Below, one piece after another: positions 59,099-64,000 of a DNA stretch of 64,000 nucleotides. Position 1 is the stretch's first letter. Each line of letters opens with the position of its first letter. The stretch is from Nemertoderma westbladi. Lineage: Eukaryota; Xenacoelomorpha; Nemertodermatida; Nemertodermatidae. Both the position numbers and the translations under genes were made by a program. The stretch is from positions 21,582 to 85,581 of the forward strand of contig JAUCBJ010000576.1 in the NCBI GenBank assembly GCA_032718475.1, written 5' to 3'. The notes under the pieces are model-generated. The model was not told the DNA's origin and made no database searches. It saw nothing but the letters and a program-made list of their open reading frames with translations.

Positions 59099-60550
59099 GT
59101 CCTGCACCACAATGTAGAACATTCGTGTATGAATATATGCGAAATAGTAATTCATAAAAATTATTCCTATATAAATACTAAATATATATTTTTTTAAATA
59201 CTGTATATAAGTATCGCATCGGCTGCGCACCGACTTATGAGATATTTATTATGTCCCATGTAGATAATGAATAGTTAATAAATTTAATAAAATAGCCTCG
59301 CGCAGAATATTAATATTGGAATTTTCGAAACCCATATTATGCTGTATCAGCTCTCTCAGGCCTACATACGCCAGGATGGTAGACAAGGTTCCTGTAATAA
59401 TATACATACTCACTTAAAACTTAAAAATGATGCATCATCTCAGTAGTATATTTCAGTAGTACCGGTAACATATCATTCCCATAACCCAGCACTACCTTAC
59501 AGGCTTGACGACTGACACTTACTGCCTCCGTGGATTCACTATATATTTTAGTGGCGAGAGGAACAGTTGTTATCAGCCATGGACATTCATGAAACGCCTT
59601 CGTTAACGTCATAATGCTGAACTATTGGGGAAGTAATTGGCCGATCGAGAGCTGTGTGGGGCAGTTGCATTTTCAAGAAAGGCAGCCTGCAGGCTGTAAA
59701 TCTTACTGATGATATGGCCACTTTGTATCTGTATACAATATGTACCTGGCAGCTAGCCATGTACAATTAGAGTGCAACATAGAGTACAGTATGTTCTACA
59801 TATATATGCGTGTCTATTGTCTACAGTATAAACACTACAGTACTGTAGTAGATAATATTTCAATATTAGTTATTTTGTTAGTGATCATGTAAATAATATA
59901 GCCCGTAGCACTAAAAATATAAGAATTCATGAAATGAAAGGAAAGTATATGGAGCTTGTCTAATTAACCAAATTACCTTTAACTGTAATATTTCGCCCAT
60001 GTATACAAATAAGAAACATTATTATGCCCGTAGTACCAATACTGATCAATTTTTGAATATACTGTATGTTTTTATTATTGAATAATTAGAAAGCAATTTT
60101 GAATAATGGGCCTCCAAAATGATCAGTATATTGAGTATATGAAATACACCCGTATATATAAGTTGCTTAGTATTCAGTATAAACACTATAAACACAGATA
60201 GCATAGAATTTGAGAAATAGATAAAAACATTCCATCCAACTGCGGGCAGTTCCAGGCAACTAATTCCCACCAAACCAAGGCATGATGAGCTACCCACGCC
60301 ATATCGGCTGCTCTGTTACACATAAAATCAATAATTAACAAAAATAATTAATTTACGGTATACGATTGAATAAAGGCTTAAAGTAAAATATACCGATATC
60401 TGCTATCTACATAATAATTAGGAATGATAAAATCCCGGTCCTAATTAAATGAGCTATAATAATTTTTATAGTAACAACTATAATAGTTATTATATTTTTC
60501 AGTATTAATATATTTTTTGGTATTTTCGGTAAGGAATTATCTGTCTGTAA
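59099..60550. other. Non-coding, nothing recognised
   Basis: AT-rich. Only short chance-sized open frames on either strand. Confidence 0.45.
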
Positions 60551-60554
60551 GGAA

Positions 60555-61220
60555 TGTTTGTTAATAACGTATTCTGACAATAATGAAGCACATCACAACG
60601 TTAATATTTTCGATAGGGGGGTTTTCCTATACGGTGATTTCATTTCTGATTTTAGTTTTCATGTTTGGCGGAATCTAGTCTTTCTGTCTGTCTGTCGGTC
60701 TTTCTGTCTGCCTCTCTGTCCAATGTATACAACAGACAGACAAGATTCATCCAAACATGAAAACTGACATCAAAATTGAAATCACATACCAGAAATACCC
60801 CATTGCTAAAATATTAGTCACGTAGAAGGCTTTCTTATATTTTGACCGACAACAGAGAGAGACAGACAGACAAATAGACTGACAGCCAGACTAGATTCTG
60901 TCAAACATGAAAACGGTAGTCGGTAATGAAATGATCGACCAGGAAAACCCCCAAGTAGAAAATTTAAGCAAATTGGTGTGCTTTCTTATATTTGACAGAC
61001 AACAGACAGACTGACAGACAAACAGACATACTAGACTCTGACAAACATGAAAAATTACATCGGAAATAAATCACCGACCTGGAAAACCTCAAAGGTGAAA
61101 CTATTAGAAAATTTGTGTATACTTTATTATATTCTACATCCTAGAAGTGCAAAAGACGGACAAACAGACAATCGGACAGACCGACATGACATTTTAACAC
61201 TTGAAGTTACGTTTCTGAAA
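60555..61220. repeat. Inverted and tandem repeat with CAGA/TCTG tracts
   Basis: Units of about 155 bp (AAACATGAAAA, AATCACCGACC-like, GGAAAAC, then TTGACAGACAACAGACAGAC tracts) repeat at about 60,757, 60,895 and 61,040. A reversed unit at 60,600-60,720 faces them, so the region can fold back on itself. Confidence 0.65.
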
Positions 61221-61299
61221 ATCTGGTAGCTGGAAAGGTTGTAAAATTTTGATTTAGAAATATTATATTTTATTGTTATTTTGCTGATCTAAATAGGAT

Positions 61300-62404
61300 C
61301 TTTTTACAGAACACAAGCGAAAAACACCCCAACACAGTAGAACACACTAGAATACACCCCGAACATAGGCGAACACGGCAGAAATTAAAATCAGCACCAA
61401 TAAATAGCACACTGGGAAAAAGACCGGCTGAATTCATATAAATGTAAGAAAGCAATTACATTTTTTAATTAAATAGCTGTATTCTACATCCTCTAAAATA
61501 AATTACTCTTCGATATCTTGTAACCTGGAGAATTGTATTCCTACTGCTGTACTGTCACACCAGAGTGGTCAGGTACCGGTATGGGTGGTATCTGGTAATA
61601 AGGGCATGGTAATGCAGTAATGTTATTGCCATCGGTAGTGGTATATTGCATGAATATAATGAGAATGAAGTTCGTGAACATTATAGAGAATGTTGTTCTA
61701 CTAAGCACCCACTACTGTACTATAAAATTCTGCATTTCCGATACGGGCAACCGCGATGAACTTAGCAGAGTGCAGAGTGGAGAGCGCTACTAAAATTCCG
61801 AGAATACAGACTAAGACTTACTGTAGTAGGCTTAGTGTACCGGTAGTAGAGTTGTTTACTACTCCATCCCATCATTGGAATCTTTGGCATTAAAACTGTT
61901 GGATACTCTGGATATAAGGCAGATTGTATCGACGAATACCAATCAAGAAAACCATGAATAAAGAAGTCATCCACATGCTCAAGCATACCATCCTTTGAGC
62001 TTAGGCTCAGCCGGTCAGAGACTTACTGAGGACTTTCAAAGTTAACTGTCAAAATGTTGGTCTTTCTGAGTTTAGTTCCATTAAGTTAACGATTAGCGAT
62101 CGCCGATCGGCCGATACTGCCATATCGCCTAGGAAATACAGATGTCTTTATATTGTAGCAAGTGTAGAAAAGATCTATCGGTTCCTTGGACAAGTCTCTC
62201 TCTAATGTTAAGGATCTTCTTCTTTTGGTGCAATAATCTTAATAATACCGCACTGCCGGTGCCGTATAGTGTATATACCTGTATTATAGCAGTATAGTGT
62301 ATTTTTGGTGCTTATTTTAATTACTGCTGTGTTTGCCTATGTTCGGGGTGTTTTCTAGTGTGTTATACTGTATTCTTGTGTGTTCGCTTGTGTTCTGTAA
62401 AAAG
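61300..62404. mobile_element. Inverted-repeat element with ~100-bp ends
   Basis: 61300-61402 (CTTTTTACAGAACACAAGCG onwards) is the inverted partner of 62302-62404, with a few substitutions and a small indel. The ends contain GAACAC or CCCCGAACATAGGC words. The core holds a fragment of the non-LTR RT family and no ORF of its own. No target duplication was found. Confidence 0.6.
61961..62070 (-). pseudogene. Non-LTR RT fragment inside the inverted-repeat element
   Basis: 110 bp matching the same stretch of the RT as 20.85 kb (TVNFESPQ, SSKDGMLEHVDDF). An in-frame TAA and loss of flanks make it a relic. Confidence 0.78.
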
Positions 62405-62676
62405 AACTATCCATCTAAATATGATTTCTACCTTTCACTAAACTTTATTTGCGTTTTTCTCAAAACACCACTTTTCTCCACGTGTCCTTTCTACTGCAAC
62501 CATCACATTCAGTACAGTTTAGGCCCAAGTCCTATACACCTATATATATAATATATTCAATAATTCAATAAGCAGGTGCGCATATTCCATCCAATTTGCG
62601 ATTTCTTTTAGCCGATATTTAAGTACGTACATTAAATATTCAATCAATACATAAATGTCGATCAATTCGACAATAA

Positions 62677-62821
62677 AGAGAATTGTACAGGCACCCAACG
62701 GGAGAATCTGTACAGCATCCTTCGAACCCATTGGAAGCACAGGCGATGGGAATGGCTACATTAATCGATGCACTTAAGACCAGAATCGAGCTACCACCCG
62801 TAGAACCATTTAAATTCGACG
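62677..62821 (+). pseudogene. BEL/Pao Gag fragment, part 1
   Basis: About 48 codons open from a TAA at 62674 onwards, ending ALKTRIELPPVEPFKFDG. This is the typical beginning of the DUF1759 Gag domain (acidic helix, then P-x-F-x-G-D). It is cut at 62822 by the TIR element fragment. Plus strand, unlike the other BEL elements here, and different in sequence from BEL-1, -2 and -3, so a fourth BEL family. Confidence 0.7.
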
Positions 62822-63237
62822 GTGTGGTTTAGTTAACAACATACATTTAGTAAAGCCCACAAAGGAACTGCGTGATTGACATGTCTTTTATGAGACACAA
62901 GCAAGCCGGCCTGCCCAGCTTATGTAATTCAACCCATTAACTCAAGAGCCGAAGCAACAGACAGGCCCCTTCCCCATGTGGTGCCTCGCTCAACCAGAGT
63001 AATTATCCTTCCCGTACAGGAAGAGTAATGCTGAGTATGGCACAGTTGGAAGTCAACCTAACTCAAACCATGGCGCCAGACTCTAGTTTGAGTTAGATTG
63101 AGCTGGCTGCATCTTTCTGATTTCTCAACTCTTACCCCAGTCTTACCTACTGAAATTCTCCGTTGACTATCATTAGTAAAAGGTTTGAGAAATGATACCC
63201 AGTTTGAGAAATAATATTTAGAATGAGATAGGGACTG
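62822..63237. mobile_element. Tc1/mariner-like TIR element, right third
   Basis: Matches 58685-59096 closely and ends GGGACTG followed by TA at 63238-63239. The left part is missing, so this is a truncated copy inserted in a BEL gag. Confidence 0.8.
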
Positions 63238-63239
63238 TA

Positions 63240-63391
63240 GGCCGGAAGAATACCTGCAATTTCGGCGCATGTACAGCAACGAGATATTAACTAAGAACCT
63301 GACGCAGGCGGAGTGCCTAAATTATCTACAGGTATATACAGGAGGCCCAGCGTACGACATCGTGAGGCAGTATCAGAATCAGGGCATCGAG
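63240..63391 (+). pseudogene. BEL/Pao Gag fragment, part 2
   Basis: Continues the Gag domain with EEYLQFRRMYSNEIL, LTQAECLNYLQVYTGGPAYD and IVRQYQNQGIEQ, the WxxFxxxF and LxxLxGxA pattern of DUF1759. About 20-30 residues of the domain between the two parts are absent. It ends at 63391 where hAT-like sequence begins. Confidence 0.7.
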
Positions 63392-63460
63392 CAGTGGCGG
63401 ATACAAGGGGGGGGGGGGGCTTGGGGGGCTCAAGCCCCCCCCCCCCCCCCCCCCCCCGAA
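63392..63460. mobile_element. hAT-like TIR end with G and C tracts
   Basis: CAGTGGCGGATACAAGG followed by a G tract, CTTGGGGGGCTCAAG and a C tract (to 63457). A CAGTGGCGGAT start with poly-G is common in non-autonomous hAT-like elements of animals. The G and C tracts can pair as a hairpin. The other end is not in the window. Confidence 0.5.
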
Positions 63461-64000
63461 ATTTGGCAGCTTATATTTAAGTAACTCCATAGTGATGCAA
63501 TGTTACAGTTACAGCTATTACTTCTAGGATGTAGGACAGTGATTGTAGCGACAAGCGGGTTCATGGAGTACAGATTTAATTGCTGAATGGCTCCCGCGGG
63601 AAATTTGAATTTAACTTAAAGTTGCAATTTCGGCTCTAGGGCTAGGCCCACATTCAGATTGTCTGTACCTGTACCATACCGATTAACAGATTAAAAACTT
63701 GTTTCGGTTTCGGCTTTAGGCCTACTTTGTCGGATTGTCTGTACATTAAAGCGAATTTACGGTATTATTAATGTTATTTTTACCGGTAGGCTAACGTCTA
63801 ATTTATGTCATCCTCTTACTGTCTTAGCTATTATTACTATTAATATTCTTTGAATAGCTGGCAATGAATGTTTATCTAGTACAATGCACACTTACTGTAC
63901 TGTAAAATATAATTTCTGTAAATATCGTTACTGATATAAAGTTGATGATGTATGTGGTATCTTGTACTAATTACTACTCTACTATTATGTGAAGTTATCA
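63461..64000. other. Non-coding, nothing recognised
   Basis: Probably the inside of the hAT-like element or flanking DNA; no ORF or repeat supported. Confidence 0.4.

Noticed and set aside
59006-60300. Short ORFs between 59.0 and 60.3 kb
   Set aside because: Chance length for AT-rich DNA and no motif.

Overview
The window reads as repeat-rich, AT-rich nuclear DNA of an invertebrate animal. The main evidence is three different BEL/Pao LTR retrotransposons, a superfamily known from animals, together with an endonuclease-bearing non-LTR retrotransposon, a second non-LTR family, piggyBac remnants, tRNA-like SINE heads, TIR elements and foldback DNA. I found no convincing host gene and cannot place the species; a mollusc or another marine invertebrate is a guess. 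Coding content is mostly on the minus strand and nearly all belongs to mobile elements at different stages of decay.

Layout. 1-9.4 kb: BEL-1 (minus), with a coiled-coil ORF1, a gag/protease/RT ORF and an RNase H/integrase ORF; a 20-bp motif is scattered through it. 9.4-13.3 kb: non-coding, with three hairpin repeats and a tRNA-like sequence. 13.2-18.5 kb: a minus-strand non-LTR retrotransposon with a Cys-rich N-terminus, a roughly 50-copy 30-bp in-gene repeat, a C2HC finger, RT and a restriction-like endonuclease. 18.6-21.0 kb: SINE-like sequence, a hAT-like end, an element M relative and a non-LTR fragment. 21.0-32.7 kb: two BEL-2 pieces (a 981-bp LTR is definable), with a deleted copy of element M between them. 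33.8-34.2 kb: piggyBac 5' remnant. 34.2-39.07 kb: element M, three overlapping minus-strand ORFs of unknown family. 39.07-49.3 kb: a truncated non-LTR retrotransposon joined to BEL-3, with 3.9 kb duplicated in tandem. 49.3-52.3 kb: non-coding DNA, a second copy of the M terminus, and a piggyBac 3' remnant. 53.46-57.69 kb: a foldback element with a second large palindrome inside it. 57.8-64 kb: a TA-flanked TIR element, inverted and tandem repeats, and a BEL gag fragment interrupted by TIR elements.

The three BEL elements follow the usual logic of the group: Gag with zinc knuckles packages RNA, an aspartic protease matures it, RT/RNase H copies it and a DDE integrase inserts it. BEL-1 is closest to intact. 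BEL-2 has lost most of Gag and carries stops and frameshifts. BEL-3 keeps a 1,421-codon Gag-side frame broken only by four stop codons and has lost its pol.

The most interesting unknown is element M. It is multicopy (an almost full copy, an internally deleted copy, a distant relative and a terminal fragment), encodes proteins with zinc-binding motifs and a basic tail that I cannot assign to any family, and its three ORFs are joined by two short overlaps, both in the +1 direction.
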